Shown: positions 53,705-64,000 of the stretch, piece after piece
Layout of the letters: each line of letters opens with the position of its first letter
Numbering within the stretch: the first letter of the stretch is position 1
NCBI GenBank assembly: GCA_029593505.1
Contig: JAKTNI010000001.1
Coordinates: 368,869-432,868 of the forward strand
DNA from: Streptococcus suis
GTDB lineage: Bacteria; Bacillota; Bacilli; Lactobacillales; Streptococcaceae
Direction: 5' to 3'
Length of the DNA: 64,000 bases
Translations under genes and position numbers: made by a program
Notes under the pieces: model-generated
Told to the model about the DNA's origin: nothing
Databases searched by the model: none
What the model saw: the letters and a program-made list of their open reading frames with translations, nothing else

Positions 53705-54514
53705 ATGATAAAATTGATAGCTTTAGATTTAGATGGAACACTATTGACGTCGGACAAGCGAATTTCCGAAGCTAATAAAAAAGCGCTATCGCTTGCTCGG
53801 GCCAAAGGTGCTTACATTGTTCTGACAACAGGTCGTCCGTTACAGGCTATAGGTGGTTTTTTGGAAGAATTGGACTTGTTAGGGCAAAACAATTATTCAA
53901 TCACTTTTAATGGAGGTCTGGTTCAGGAGAATACGGGACGTGTATTAGATAAAAATGGTTTTACTATTGAAGATGTACGTGCTATTCGTCAGGTTACGAA
54001 TCAACTAGATTTACCACTGGATGTTTTACACGGTGGAGATGTGTATTCTTTGCCATCGGCTCATGAGTCTTTGTATCTCACCTGCAATCCGTTACTTAAC
54101 AAGATTATGACAACAGATGATGAGCTATCTATGGATATTGTTTACAATAAAGCAGTATCTGCGGTTGATGCTGATTTTCTTGATAAACAGATTCCAAAGA
54201 TTCCCGCAGAATTGTATGATCGTTTCGAGATTTTCAAATCTCGTGATATTCTGCTGGAGTGGAGTCCAAAAGGTGTTCATAAAGCTAATGGTTTGATGAA
54301 GCTGATTGAACATCTTGGAATTGATCGTTCAGAGGTAATGGCTTGTGGTGATGAAGGAAATGATTTATCCATGGTAGAGTGGGCAGGATTAGGAGTTGCC
54401 ATGGCAAATGCTACTGATGAATTGAAGTCTGTTGCTAAAGTTGTTTTGCCTAAGTCCAATGATGAGGACGGAATTGCTTGGGCTGTTGAAAAATATGTAT
54501 TAAACGAGGACTAG
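53705..54514 (+). CDS. Cof-type HAD-IIB hydrolase (YidA-like)
   Basis: A 269-residue HAD phosphatase with motif I ALDLDGTLLTSD, motif II LTTGRPLQAIGG, motif III Lys in WSPKGVHKANG, and motif IV ACGDEGNDLSMVEWAG. It resembles YidA, a sugar phosphatase; substrate not proven. CAGGAG precedes ATG 53705. ftsY begins one base after its stop. It differs clearly from the HAD gene at 51304. Confidence 0.93.
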   Translation: MIKLIALDLDGTLLTSDKRISEANKKALSLARAKGAYIVLTTGRPLQAIGGFLEELDLLGQNNYSITFNGGLVQENTGRVLDKNGFTIEDVRAIRQVTNQLDLPLDVLHGGDVYSLPSAHESLYLTCNPLLNKIMTTDDELSMDIVYNKAVSAVDADFLDKQIPKIPAELYDRFEIFKSRDILLEWSPKGVHKANGLMKLIEHLGIDRSEVMACGDEGNDLSMVEWAGLGVAMANATDELKSVAKVVLPKSNDEDGIAWAVEKYVLNED

Positions 54515-54515
54515 T

Positions 54516-55787
54516 ATGGGATTATTTGACAAATTATTCGGAAGATCTTCCAAAGAAGAAGCAGAATCACTAATTGATGAAACGTTTAGTAATGAAGAAA
54601 AAGATAGTATAGCTTCTAACGAGCAGGTTTCAGAATTAGTAGAAGAAGAGACGATTGAAACGCAAGCAGATGTTTCGGAGACCATTGATTTAGAGAAAGA
54701 AGCGCAAAAACAGAGAACGCTAGAGTTCATGGAGCAGTATTATGCTGCAAAAGAAGCTGCAGCTACTCGTGTGAAAGAAGTACAAGAGAATGGAACTGAT
54801 CCTGCTATTCAGACAAAGTTATCAGAAGAAAGCTCTCAAGAAGAATTACAGACACCTCAAGAGAGTGAACAGGATAAGTATCAACGAACATTGAAAAAAA
54901 CTCGTACAGGTTTTGGTGCAAGACTGAATGAATTTTTTGCGAACTTTCGCTCGGTTGATGAGGAATTTTTCGAAGAATTAGAGGAACTACTCATCTTATC
55001 GGATGTTGGTGTACAAGTCGCTTCAACATTGACCGAAGACCTTCGCTATGAAGCGAAATTACAAAATGCTAAAAAAACAGAAGAGCTTCGTCGCGTTATT
55101 ATTGAAAAATTAGTCGATATTTATGAAAAAGATGGGCATTTTAGCGAACGAATCAATTTTCAAGAAACGCTGACAGTGATGCTTTTTGTTGGGGTCAATG
55201 GCGTTGGAAAAACGACCTCAATCGGAAAATTAGCTTATAAATATAAGCAAGAAGGCAAAAAAGTAATGCTGGTGGCTGCAGATACGTTTCGAGCTGGTGC
55301 AGTTGCTCAGCTAGTGGAATGGGGACGTAGAGTAGACGTACCAGTAGTGACAGGTCCTGAAAAATCAGATCCTGCAAGTGTTGTTTTTGACGGTGTAGAA
55401 AAAGCAATGGCTGAGGAAGTTGATATTTTGATGATTGACACAGCTGGTCGATTGCAAAACAAAGATCATTTGATGGCAGAATTGGAGAAAATTGGTCGAA
55501 TTATCAAGAGAAGCTTGCCAGAGGCTCCTCACGAAACTTTACTGACTTTGGATGCCTCAACTGGTCAAAATGCACTTAGTCAAGCCAAAGAATTTTCAAA
55601 AATCACTCCTCTGACGGGTCTTGTTCTAACAAAATTAGATGGTACCGCTAAAGGTGGTGTGGTATTAGCGATTCGACAAGAATTGGATGTGCCTGTCAAA
55701 CTGATTGGTTTTGGTGAGAAAATTGATGATATCGGTGAGTTCAAGTCAGAAGAGTTTATGCGTGGCTTACTAGAAGGATTGATATAA
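54516..55787 (+). CDS. ftsY: Signal recognition particle receptor FtsY
   Basis: A 423-residue GTPase that docks SRP-ribosome complexes at the membrane. The first ~125 residues are acidic and low in structure (the A domain), followed by the N domain (about 130-215) and the G domain: GVNGVGKTTSIGKLA, VAADTFRAGAVAQL, DTAGRLQNKDHL, TKLDGTAKGG. A two-residue-long hydrophobic lead (MGLFDKLFG) may serve membrane contact. A terminator shared with zwf follows. Confidence 0.96.
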   Translation: MGLFDKLFGRSSKEEAESLIDETFSNEEKDSIASNEQVSELVEEETIETQADVSETIDLEKEAQKQRTLEFMEQYYAAKEAAATRVKEVQENGTDPAIQTKLSEESSQEELQTPQESEQDKYQRTLKKTRTGFGARLNEFFANFRSVDEEFFEELEELLILSDVGVQVASTLTEDLRYEAKLQNAKKTEELRRVIIEKLVDIYEKDGHFSERINFQETLTVMLFVGVNGVGKTTSIGKLAYKYKQEGKKVMLVAADTFRAGAVAQLVEWGRRVDVPVVTGPEKSDPASVVFDGVEKAMAEEVDILMIDTAGRLQNKDHLMAELEKIGRIIKRSLPEAPHETLLTLDASTGQNALSQAKEFSKITPLTGLVLTKLDGTAKGGVVLAIRQELDVPVKLIGFGEKIDDIGEFKSEEFMRGLLEGLI

Positions 55788-55813
55788 TTCGTTTCACACT
55801 GCATTGATGAGAA

Positions 55814-55861
55814 AAAAAAGCATATAGTCGCTGTTTGATTGCTTAGACTATATGCTTTTTT
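55814..55861. terminator. Bidirectional terminator between ftsY and zwf
   Basis: A perfect 16-base-pair stem (55814-55829 with 55846-55861) has an A-run at its 5' side and a T-run at its 3' side, between convergent stops. Confidence 0.88.
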
Positions 55862-55881
55862 ATGTACTATTTGGAAATATT

Positions 55882-57369
55882 CTATTTCAAGAGTCCACGT
55901 TCACGATACCAGACATCGGGTGTCCAAACCCATTTACAACCGTATCGTTCCAATAAATCAAATGCAGCTTTCGGGCCCATTGTACCAGCAGGGTAGGTGT
56001 GGAGAGGAACTTGATTGGTATTCCATTGCTTAATAATACGATCAATCAACGTCCAACTTGCTTTTACTTCTTCCCAATGACTAAAGTTTGTTGAGTCACC
56101 ATTTAGAACATCAAAGAACAGTTTTTCGTAAGCCTCTGGTGAATTACCTAATGCGGTTGCATTATGACGGAAGTTTAGTTTTGCAGGAGTTAAAGCAAAT
56201 TGAGAACCGACTTCTTTTCCATTGATAGATAACATAAATCCTTCTGTTGGTTGGATGTAGATGGTTAGTACATTGGGTTCTGACGGTTGACCAAAAATAT
56301 CTTCAGCATGTTTGAAAGTAATGGTTACACGTGTCCCTTTCTCAGTTAGGCGTTTACCAGTACGGAAGAAGAATGGAACATCACGGAAGCGATCAGTGTC
56401 AACGAAAAAGACACCACTAGCAAAGGTTTCTGTTTGGGAATCTTTTGCAATATTTGGTTCGTTAAGATAGCCAATATATTCTTTTCCGTCAATAGCTCCT
56501 GTCGTGTATTGACCTCGAATAAAATGCTCTTTTAGCGTCTCATCTGAAGGATGACGCAAATGTTGGAAGACCTTGATTTTTTCTGCACGGACATCTTCTT
56601 CTTTGAAACTAACAGGTTTATCCATTGCTAAGAGAGAAAGGACTTGAAGGACATGATTTTGAACCATATCTTTTAAAGCTCCGGAATGATCGTAATATCC
56701 TCCACGATCCTCCACACCTATAGCTTCTGCAAAGGTAATTTGAATGTTATCAATGTATTTGCGATTCCACAGGTCTTCAAAGATAATATTTGCAAAGCGA
56801 ACAGCAAATATATTTTGTACCATTTCTTTTCCTAAATAATGGTCAATACGGTAAATTTGGTCTTCCTTAAATGCTGCAGCTAGTTCTTCATTGAGATGTT
56901 CCGCAGTGGCTAAGTCAGTTCCAAATGGTTTTTCAATAATTAAACGTTCAAAACCCTGTCCGTCCACAATTTGCTCAGATTTGAGATGCTTTGCAATCGT
57001 TCCGAAAAATTCTGGAGCCATAGATAAGAAAAAGATTTTATTATGTTGTGTATTGTAGTGTTTATCTAGCTTATCTTGTAACTGTTTCAATGAAAGATAG
57101 TGTTCAGTATCATTAACATCGTGGCTTTGATAATAGAAATGGCTAGCAAATTCATGAGCTTGACGAGGTGTATCTGGTAGATTACCTAGTGACTCAATCA
57201 CGATTTGTTCAAAATATTCTTTGGTCCACGGTCTTCTTGCTGTACCAATTACTGCAAAGTTTTCCTTGATGTGACCAGCTTTATATAACCGAAAAAGTGA
57301 GGGATATAATTTACGTTTGGCAAGATCGCCACTAGCTCCAAAAATTGTAAATAATACATGTGATGCCAT
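55882..57369 (-). CDS. zwf: Glucose-6-phosphate 1-dehydrogenase
   Basis: A 495-residue enzyme that opens the oxidative pentose phosphate pathway and makes NADPH. The Rossmann motif is GASGDLAKRKLYPSLFRL; the substrate site is RIDHYLGKEMVQN; EKPFGTDL is also visible. A minus-strand TGCTATAAT (57410-57402) about 32 bases before the ATG is its promoter. It is monocistronic. Confidence 0.96.
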   Translation of the reverse strand: MASHVLFTIFGASGDLAKRKLYPSLFRLYKAGHIKENFAVIGTARRPWTKEYFEQIVIESLGNLPDTPRQAHEFASHFYYQSHDVNDTEHYLSLKQLQDKLDKHYNTQHNKIFFLSMAPEFFGTIAKHLKSEQIVDGQGFERLIIEKPFGTDLATAEHLNEELAAAFKEDQIYRIDHYLGKEMVQNIFAVRFANIIFEDLWNRKYIDNIQITFAEAIGVEDRGGYYDHSGALKDMVQNHVLQVLSLLAMDKPVSFKEEDVRAEKIKVFQHLRHPSDETLKEHFIRGQYTTGAIDGKEYIGYLNEPNIAKDSQTETFASGVFFVDTDRFRDVPFFFRTGKRLTEKGTRVTITFKHAEDIFGQPSEPNVLTIYIQPTEGFMLSINGKEVGSQFALTPAKLNFRHNATALGNSPEAYEKLFFDVLNGDSTNFSHWEEVKASWTLIDRIIKQWNTNQVPLHTYPAGTMGPKAAFDLLERYGCKWVWTPDVWYRERGLLK

Positions 57370-57447
57370 AATTTCATTCCAATCTGTTGAGTGTGAAAAC
57401 CATTATAGCATAAATTGTCAGAAAATTCACTTTTTAACTATAAATGA

Positions 57448-58260
57448 TTAGAAAACTCTATAAACATAGGGAGATTGTGGTTGATTGATGGTATCAATTG
57501 AGTTGATATGTAATGTGGGAAGAGATTGTTCTAATGTGGTATGATAGTGGATCTGTAAGGTGCCCCTAGCTTTGACCCAAGTGTCATTTGGTAGCGAAAC
57601 ATCTCCTAGAGATAGAAGTCCATAAACTCCAGAGTCTGCAATACAATGAATAATTCCAAATCGGAAGATAAATTGTTGCTGATCTTGTTTGGGATCGTTG
57701 TAGATAAAACCAATCAACTCAATATTTTTTCCGACAAATTCATTTGGATAATTGTAAATAGCTTCCATAACTTCCATGTAATTGTCATTGGTAACGGTGA
57801 TAGTCTGTTCTGCTAAGTAGCGATTTGCAACGTTACGCATCTCTGTTTGGTAGACGGATTTGGTAAAATAGCTAGATGTATCGGGCTTAAGATATTGAAC
57901 AGTTGTTCCCTCTTGCTCTTGGGTAGAACGATCATTTTCAGCTGCAAGTGGAAAATGGTATCCTTTGGCTGTAACAATAGCAGAATCAAGATGAACAGTT
58001 GGAAAGAACCATGTGATAATAAATGGTATAAGTAGTAGAGAGATACCTGTCAGTCGAGCTGATTGTGTTTTTACATGGCTATGTGTATCGCCTTGTTTGA
58101 CCCAAGTTATCAATTGAACCATTGCTAAAATGAATGACAATATCATTGATAAATACGCTAGATAAGTATAATGTAAATTGATATACTGATCTAATTTCCC
58201 TGATATGTAAAGATACATTGTCATTTCAAAATAACCAGTCAAAATTAAAAAGCGAATCAT
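57448..58260 (-). CDS. TIGR03943 / DUF1980 (YcgQ-like) membrane protein
   Basis: A 270-residue protein with three or four N-terminal helices (to about residue 95), then an extracellular or peripheral domain with IELIGFIYNDPKQDQQQFI, HCIADSGVYG and WVKARGTLQI. This is the TIGR03943/DUF1980 layout (B. subtilis YcgQ), usually beside a YcgR-type permease. It overlaps that permease gene by four bases, so the two should work together. The transported substance is unknown to me; the family resembles parts of metal or two-component permease systems. Confidence 0.85.
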   Translation of the reverse strand: MIRFLILTGYFEMTMYLYISGKLDQYINLHYTYLAYLSMILSFILAMVQLITWVKQGDTHSHVKTQSARLTGISLLLIPFIITWFFPTVHLDSAIVTAKGYHFPLAAENDRSTQEQEGTTVQYLKPDTSSYFTKSVYQTEMRNVANRYLAEQTITVTNDNYMEVMEAIYNYPNEFVGKNIELIGFIYNDPKQDQQQFIFRFGIIHCIADSGVYGLLSLGDVSLPNDTWVKARGTLQIHYHTTLEQSLPTLHINSIDTINQPQSPYVYRVF

Positions 58261-59162
58261 ATCATTCCTCCAATAATAAGGCTATAACTTAAAATGATGA
58301 TAACAATAGTTACTATAAAACTTAGGATATACTTTCCTTTAAAATAAGACTGCATCATCATCAGATTTTTAACATCAATCATAGGACCTATAACCAAGAA
58401 AGCCATGATTGGTGCAATTCCAAAACTAGATAGAAGCGATGCAGCGATGAACGCATCAGCTTCTGAGCATAGTGACAATAGAAAAGCTAGCAACATCATC
58501 AGTAAAATAGCTGTTACAGGTTGATGGCCGATTGTCCTTAAAAATGTAGTAGGTACGTAAACTTGCACAATACTAGCAAATAGACAGCCTGCAACCAGAT
58601 AAGGTCCAGTTTCAAAAAATTCATCAACAGCATGAATAAAGGAGGCACCAATTTTTTGCCAAGTAGTTTTTGGGGATACATTCTTATGATGACATATATC
58701 TTTCGTTCTTTTGGCAATAGGTTCTTTGACAAAGAAGACCAGAATAATTCCTAAAATAAAAGAAGTTAGAATTGCACCGAAAGCTCTATACAGAGCAATT
58801 GTAAGCGAGTTTCCAAAAGCTGTAAACGTAGCAAATAAGACAATTGGATTGATAATAGGTGCTGTTACTAAAAATGGAATAGCCGTATAGCTAGGTATTT
58901 TCTTTTCTAACATACGATGAACAATTGGAACAATCCCACACTCACAAGAAGGAAAGACAACACCGATCAAGCTACCAAATAAGACTGCTAATATCTTGTT
59001 TTTGGGTAAGTATTTATGGACAATATCTGGGGTAACAAATACCTCTATAAATCCAGAAAGAATAGCTCCGATTAATACAAAAGGGAGTGCTTCAATGATA
59101 ATAGATAAGAAAATAGTTCCTGTCTGTGAAACAGAGAGTGGCAGTTGAAAATTTCCGAGCAT
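58257..59162 (-). CDS. Permease, DUF318 family (YcgR-like)
   Basis: A 301-residue protein with eight or so helices and the signature PSCECGIVPIVHRML (Cys-x-Cys) together with SLCSEADAFIAASL, typical of DUF318 permeases. It pairs with the downstream YcgQ-like gene. The tiny gene at 59168-59299 ends five bases upstream. Substrate unknown; the Cys-x-Cys may contact a thiol-reactive or metal ligand, which is inference only. Confidence 0.88.
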   Translation of the reverse strand: MLGNFQLPLSVSQTGTIFLSIIIEALPFVLIGAILSGFIEVFVTPDIVHKYLPKNKILAVLFGSLIGVVFPSCECGIVPIVHRMLEKKIPSYTAIPFLVTAPIINPIVLFATFTAFGNSLTIALYRAFGAILTSFILGIILVFFVKEPIAKRTKDICHHKNVSPKTTWQKIGASFIHAVDEFFETGPYLVAGCLFASIVQVYVPTTFLRTIGHQPVTAILLMMLLAFLLSLCSEADAFIAASLLSSFGIAPIMAFLVIGPMIDVKNLMMMQSYFKGKYILSFIVTIVIIILSYSLIIGGMI

Positions 59163-59167
59163 ATCTA

Positions 59168-59299
59168 TTAATCTTCTTTTTTCTCAACTATTTTATGGGG
59201 AGGAATTTCGGAAAGATCAATCTTTTCCAAGTTTTCAAATGAAGCAAATTCCTCTAACATTTTTTCCAAATCATCTTTTCGTTTATAGGTTATAGCCAT
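59168..59299 (-). CDS. SPJ_0845-like small acidic/basic protein
   Basis: A 43-residue gene on the minus strand starting ATG 59299 with a perfect AGGAGG, encoding MAITYKRKDDLEKMLEEFAS and ending HKIVEKKED. The size and the start resemble the small streptococcal SPJ_0845 family as I remember it. It has no cysteine or membrane segment and is highly charged. It heads the unit with the YcgR- and YcgQ-like genes. Function unknown. Confidence 0.8.
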   Translation of the reverse strand: MAITYKRKDDLEKMLEEFASFENLEKIDLSEIPPHKIVEKKED

Positions 59300-59327
59300 A
59301 AAATCCTCCTAAGATTGTGTTTTACTT

Positions 59328-59357
59328 ATTATATCTTTTTTAGGAAAAAATTTCCAA
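59328..59357 (-). promoter_or_regulatory. Promoter of the small-protein/permease unit
   Basis: On the minus strand TTGGAA and TATAAT (59333-59328) are about 18 bases apart, ~29 bases before the start codon at 59299. Confidence 0.55.
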
Positions 59358-59460
59358 ATTAACCTAAATAGCTAGCTGTATTTTAGCGACTATGCGAGAG
59401 ATGAAAGGTATTTTGATATGATATAATAAATTGAAAATGATAGATAAGTAGATATTAAGA

Positions 59461-59550
59461 ATGGAAATGTTGGTTTGGTTATTTCCAATTATGTTCATGT
59501 TGCATGATATCTGAGATATGGTTTATGAAAAACTAACCGAACATTTGTAA
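59461..59550 (+). pseudogene. HXXEE-like membrane protein remnant
   Basis: ATG 59461 encodes MEMLVWLFPIMFMLHDI, then TGA (59512-59514), then DMVYEKLTEHL and TAA. The segment resembles the start of HXXEE proteins (hydrophobic helix, then His-Asp-x-Glu). The rest of the gene is gone. A TATAAT near 59421 may be its old promoter. The other parts of the 340-base interval before ligA hold only promoters. Confidence 0.4.
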
Positions 59551-59602
59551 AAAAAGAATTGTTTTCTCTAAAATGATGAAACAGAGAAATAGTATTTTTC
59601 TT

Positions 59603-61601
<1,999 letters not shown>

Positions 61602-61608
61602 AAATAAA

Positions 61609-62655
61609 ATGCAGGAAGTAAGACAACGAGCTAGATTGATCTATAATCCTACTTCAGGTCAAGAGATCATGAAGAAAAATGTTGCAGAAGTATTAGAAGT
61701 ACTAGAAAGTTTTGGTTATGAAACATCTGCTTTTCAAACCAAGAATGAAAAAGATTCTGCTAAAAATGAAGCTAGACGAGCAGCTCTTGCTGGCTTCGAT
61801 TTGATCATTGCTGCTGGTGGTGATGGAACAATCAACGAAGTGGTGAATGGGATTGCACCGTTAAAACAGCGACCAAAGGTGGCGATTATTCCAACAGGAA
61901 CGACTAATGATTATGCGCGTGCCTTAAAAATTCCTAGAGGAAATCCTGTTGAGGCAGCTAAGGTTATTGGAAAGAATCAAACGATTTTGATGGATATTGG
62001 CTTAGCTAAAAGTCAAAGAGATCATCTACTGCAAGAACAATATTTTATCAATATAGCAGCTTTAGGTACTCTAACAGAACTAACTTATAGCGTGCCTAGT
62101 CAATTAAAAACAATGTTCGGCTATCTTGCTTATGTGGTAAAAGGAGCAGAGCTTTTACCACGTGTTCAATTCACCCCAGTACGTGTTCAACACGACCAAG
62201 GTGTTTTTGAGGGACCTGTTTCAATGATTTTTGTTGCTTTGACAAATTCTATTGGTGGTTTTGAACAGATTGTACCAGATGCTAAGTTGGATGATGGTAA
62301 CTTTACCTTGCTTATGGTAAAGACAGGTAATCTATTTGACATTCTGACATTGATACGACAAGTATTAGTTGGTGGCAGGCATATTGATAGTGAGTTTGTG
62401 GAGTATATCAAGACCCGAAGCTTAGTGATTGAAAACTTAGATGCAGCAAAACCTCTTTTACTCAATTTAGATGGCGAGTTTGGCGGGGAAGCACCAGTTC
62501 AGTTGTTCAACCTTTCTAACCATATAGAATGTTATGCCGATACAGATCTTGTTTCAAATGGTGCGATTACATTGGATACAGAAGTAAAAAATCTTGAAAT
62601 AATGACTAGGCGATTTATTGAAGAAACAAATCATATAGACAGAAATATTAAATAG
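61609..62655 (+). CDS. dagK: Diacylglycerol kinase family lipid kinase (DagK/YegS)
   Basis: A 348-residue lipid kinase: phosphate-binding ARLIYNPTSGQ, catalytic AAGGDGTINEVVNGI, PTGTTNDYARALKIPRG, and LNLDGEFGGEAP near the end. It recycles diacylglycerol, a by-product of LTA-type synthesis, to phosphatidate. Its family also includes other lipid kinases, so the substrate is inferred. It should be co-transcribed with ligA; no ribosome site is obvious. A weak hairpin follows. Confidence 0.92.
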   Translation: MQEVRQRARLIYNPTSGQEIMKKNVAEVLEVLESFGYETSAFQTKNEKDSAKNEARRAALAGFDLIIAAGGDGTINEVVNGIAPLKQRPKVAIIPTGTTNDYARALKIPRGNPVEAAKVIGKNQTILMDIGLAKSQRDHLLQEQYFINIAALGTLTELTYSVPSQLKTMFGYLAYVVKGAELLPRVQFTPVRVQHDQGVFEGPVSMIFVALTNSIGGFEQIVPDAKLDDGNFTLLMVKTGNLFDILTLIRQVLVGGRHIDSEFVEYIKTRSLVIENLDAAKPLLLNLDGEFGGEAPVQLFNLSNHIECYADTDLVSNGAITLDTEVKNLEIMTRRFIEETNHIDRNIK

Positions 62656-62657
62656 GA

Positions 62658-62690
62658 AGAAAAGTGAATAATCATTTTTCTTTTTCTTTT
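62658..62690 (+). terminator. Weak terminator after dagK
   Basis: AGAAAAGTGA (62658-62667) pairs with TCATTTTTCT (62672-62681, one wobble) around ATAA, then a T-rich run. It separates dagK from the ATP synthase operon. Confidence 0.55.
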
Positions 62691-62761
62691 TATAAAACGA
62701 ATTAAACGTTTTCACTAGCTGTATTTTCTTGACAAATAATTTTTTTAGGAGTATTCTTACA

Positions 62762-62770
62762 TGGTATAAA
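62762..62770 (+). promoter_or_regulatory. Extended -10 promoter of the ATP synthase operon
   Basis: TGGTATAAA is an extended -10 element 20 bases before the atpE ATG, with AAGGAG between. A TTGACA at 62729 is too far (30 bases) to act as its -35. Confidence 0.5.
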
Positions 62771-62790
62771 ATTAAAAAGGAGAATTCATT

Positions 62791-62991
62791 ATGAATTTAG
62801 GAATATTGGCCCTCGGATTGGCTTGTCTTGGCGTTAGTATTGGTGAAGGTCTGTTAGTAGCATCTTATTTACGTTCGACTGCTCGTCAACCAGAAATGCA
62901 GAGTAAATTGATGGCAGGAGTATTTTTGGGTGTAGCTTTCATTGAAGGAACATTCTTTGTAACCTTAGCTATGGCATTCGTATTGGGATAG
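62791..62991 (+). CDS. atpE: ATP synthase subunit c
   Basis: A 66-residue hairpin of two membrane helices; the proton-carrying carboxylate is the Glu in GVAFIEGTFF in the second helix, and the polar loop reads RSTARQPEMQ. It forms the rotor ring. Order c-a-b is the streptococcal pattern. AAGGAG precedes ATG 62791, and atpB follows after 34 bases. Confidence 0.95.
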   Translation: MNLGILALGLACLGVSIGEGLLVASYLRSTARQPEMQSKLMAGVFLGVAFIEGTFFVTLAMAFVLG

Positions 62992-63025
62992 AAAGAATAA
63001 GAAATAGAAAAGGGGGGAATCTCCA

Positions 63026-63742
63026 TTGGAAGAAAATGTAAGTCCAACTCTTACCCTTGGTCCCATAACCTTTGATTTGACACTATTACTGGTTTCTGTC
63101 GTCACTGTTTCCATTGTTTTTTTACTTGTTTTCTGGGCTAGTCGTAAAATGGAGTTAAAGCCCAAGGGAAAACAAAATGTATTGGAATATATTTATGAGT
63201 TGACCTTAGGTTTTACCAAAGGAAATTTAGGTGAAACAGAGTCAAGACGGTATGCTATCTTCTTTTTTACTGTCTTTACCTTCCTTTTGATAGCGAATAA
63301 CCTAGGTTTGATGACAAAACTGGAAACGGCAGATGGGCAGAATTTATGGACCTCTCCGACAGCTAACATGGCTTATGACTTTGGTTTAGCGGGAATTGCA
63401 ACTCTTTTTTGTCATATTGAAGGAATTCGTCGCCGTGGTGTGAAAGAATATCTTAAAGCATTTGTGACACCGTTGGCTATGGCTCCTATGAATCTTTTAG
63501 AAGAAGTAACCAATCTAGTATCGTTAGCACTTCGTCTTTATGGTAATATTTATGCTGGTGAAGTGTTATCGTCTCTTCTTTTAAAATTATCACAGCAGAG
63601 TGCTGTAGCTTATCCAATTGCTTTCCTACTTAATATTCTTTGGACGGCTTTTTCTGTATTCATTTCATGTTTGCAGAGCTATGTCTTTGTCATGCTCGTT
63701 TCTATGTATTTGAATAAAAAAATTGGTGAAGCAGGTGAATAA
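63026..63742 (+). CDS. atpB: ATP synthase subunit a
   Basis: A 238-residue membrane stator subunit. The essential arginine lies in [14 protein letters not shown]; five or six helices are visible. With the c ring it forms the proton path; in streptococci the enzyme mainly pumps protons out at the expense of ATP. The start is TTG 63026, with AGGGGGG upstream; no ATG gives a proper N-terminus. atpF follows after 12 bases. Confidence 0.95.
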   Translation: MEENVSPTLTLGPITFDLTLLLVSVVTVSIVFLLVFWASRKMELKPKGKQNVLEYIYELTLGFTKGNLGETESRRYAIFFFTVFTFLLIANNLGLMTKLETADGQNLWTSPTANMAYDFGLAGIATLFCHIEGIRRRGVKEYLKAFVTPLAMAPMNLLEEVTNLVSLALRLYGNIYAGEVLSSLLLKLSQQSAVAYPIAFLLNILWTAFSVFISCLQSYVFVMLVSMYLNKKIGEAGE

Positions 63743-63754
63743 GTGGAGAAAACA

Positions 63755-64000
63755 ATGGGAATATTAATTTCAACAAGTTCTAGTGCTGTTCTCGGTAATT
63801 TTATCTTGGTAACAGCTTCTTTTGTTATCTTAGTCATTTTAATTCGTGTTTTTGCTTGGGATAGGATTACAGGCATATTTGAAGAACGAGCGAATAAGAT
63901 TGCTAAGGATATTGATTCAGCAGAGGAACGATTGACAACAGCGTCAAATCTTGTTCAACAAAGAGAAGAAGAACTAAAAAAAGGGCGTACAGAAGCACAA
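63755..64000 (+). CDS. atpF: ATP synthase subunit b (3' partial)
   Basis: The first 82 codons from ATG 63755 lie in the window: a membrane helix (about 12-35, GNFILVTASFVILVILIRVF) and the start of the charged peripheral-stalk helix (ERANKIAKDIDSAEERL). GTGGAG lies upstream. The gene runs off the right edge. It links F0 to F1 as part of the stator. Confidence 0.93.
   Translation, partial: MGILISTSSSAVLGNFILVTASFVILVILIRVFAWDRITGIFEERANKIAKDIDSAEERLTTASNLVQQREEELKKGRTEAQ

Noticed and set aside
62729-62734. TTGACA as the -35 box of the atpE promoter
   Set aside because: It is 30 bases from the TATAAA box, far outside the functional range.

Overview
The window is an AT-rich stretch of a Streptococcus chromosome. 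The genus is supported by a Gac/Rgp-type rhamnose-polysaccharide locus, a DUF5590-aspB-asnS block, the nrdF-nrdE-nrdH / acn-citZ-icd / ptsH-ptsI order (as I recall it from S. mutans), the rnc-smc-HAD-ftsY block, and an ATP synthase operon that starts c-a-b. Overall it looks most like the S. suis side of the genus, but I cannot fix the species from sequence alone. There are no rRNA or tRNA genes, no CRISPR array, no prophage and no intact insertion sequence.

Region 1 (1-15.2 kb) is cell-wall biology. It starts with the 3' end of a bifunctional autolysin. Next comes a divergently transcribed GacH-like glycerol-phosphate transferase, then an operon rgpA-rgpB-rgpC-rgpD-rgpF followed by gacI-gacJ-gacK homologues, a GT4 glycosyltransferase and a DUF2142 (GT-C-like) membrane enzyme. 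Together these should build a polyrhamnose backbone in the cytoplasm, export it by ABC transporter, and decorate it outside the cell with an undecaprenyl-phosphate-borne sugar and glycerol phosphate. A separate rgpE/gacF gene is absent.

Region 2 (15.2-24 kb) holds a 790-base non-coding interval, then DUF5590-aspB-asnS, an O-methyltransferase, the PrsA foldase and a T-box-controlled alaS. Region 3 (24-28.7 kb) is an accessory membrane-protein island with several decayed genes (DUF3267, DUF3278, unnamed relics), an XRE regulator, DUF3169 and two intact CPBP proteases.

Region 4 (28.7-39.7 kb) is central metabolism: class Ib ribonucleotide reductase, the citrate-to-oxoglutarate arm of the TCA cycle (with an isocitrate dehydrogenase that looks NAD-specific), and the general PTS proteins HPr and enzyme I. 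Region 5 (39.9-46.8 kb) contains a DUF1846 protein, an MFS exporter plus ABC transporter plus ArsR-like regulator module with striking palindromic operators, and an acyltransferase-3 protein.

Region 6 (47-64 kb) is housekeeping: rnc-smc-HAD, a small insertion (NUDIX, P-loop kinase), a second HAD gene with ftsY, zwf, a YcgQ/YcgR-type pair with a tiny upstream gene, ligA-dagK, and the start of the ATP synthase operon (atpE, atpB, partial atpF). Three genes (DUF5590, O-methyltransferase, ligA) have near-consensus -10 boxes only 7 to 9 bases before the start codon and may be leaderless. No system here is clearly undescribed. The best leads are the rearranged polysaccharide locus, the MFS/ABC/ArsR module with its tandem operators, and the decaying membrane island with its 26-base operator dyad.
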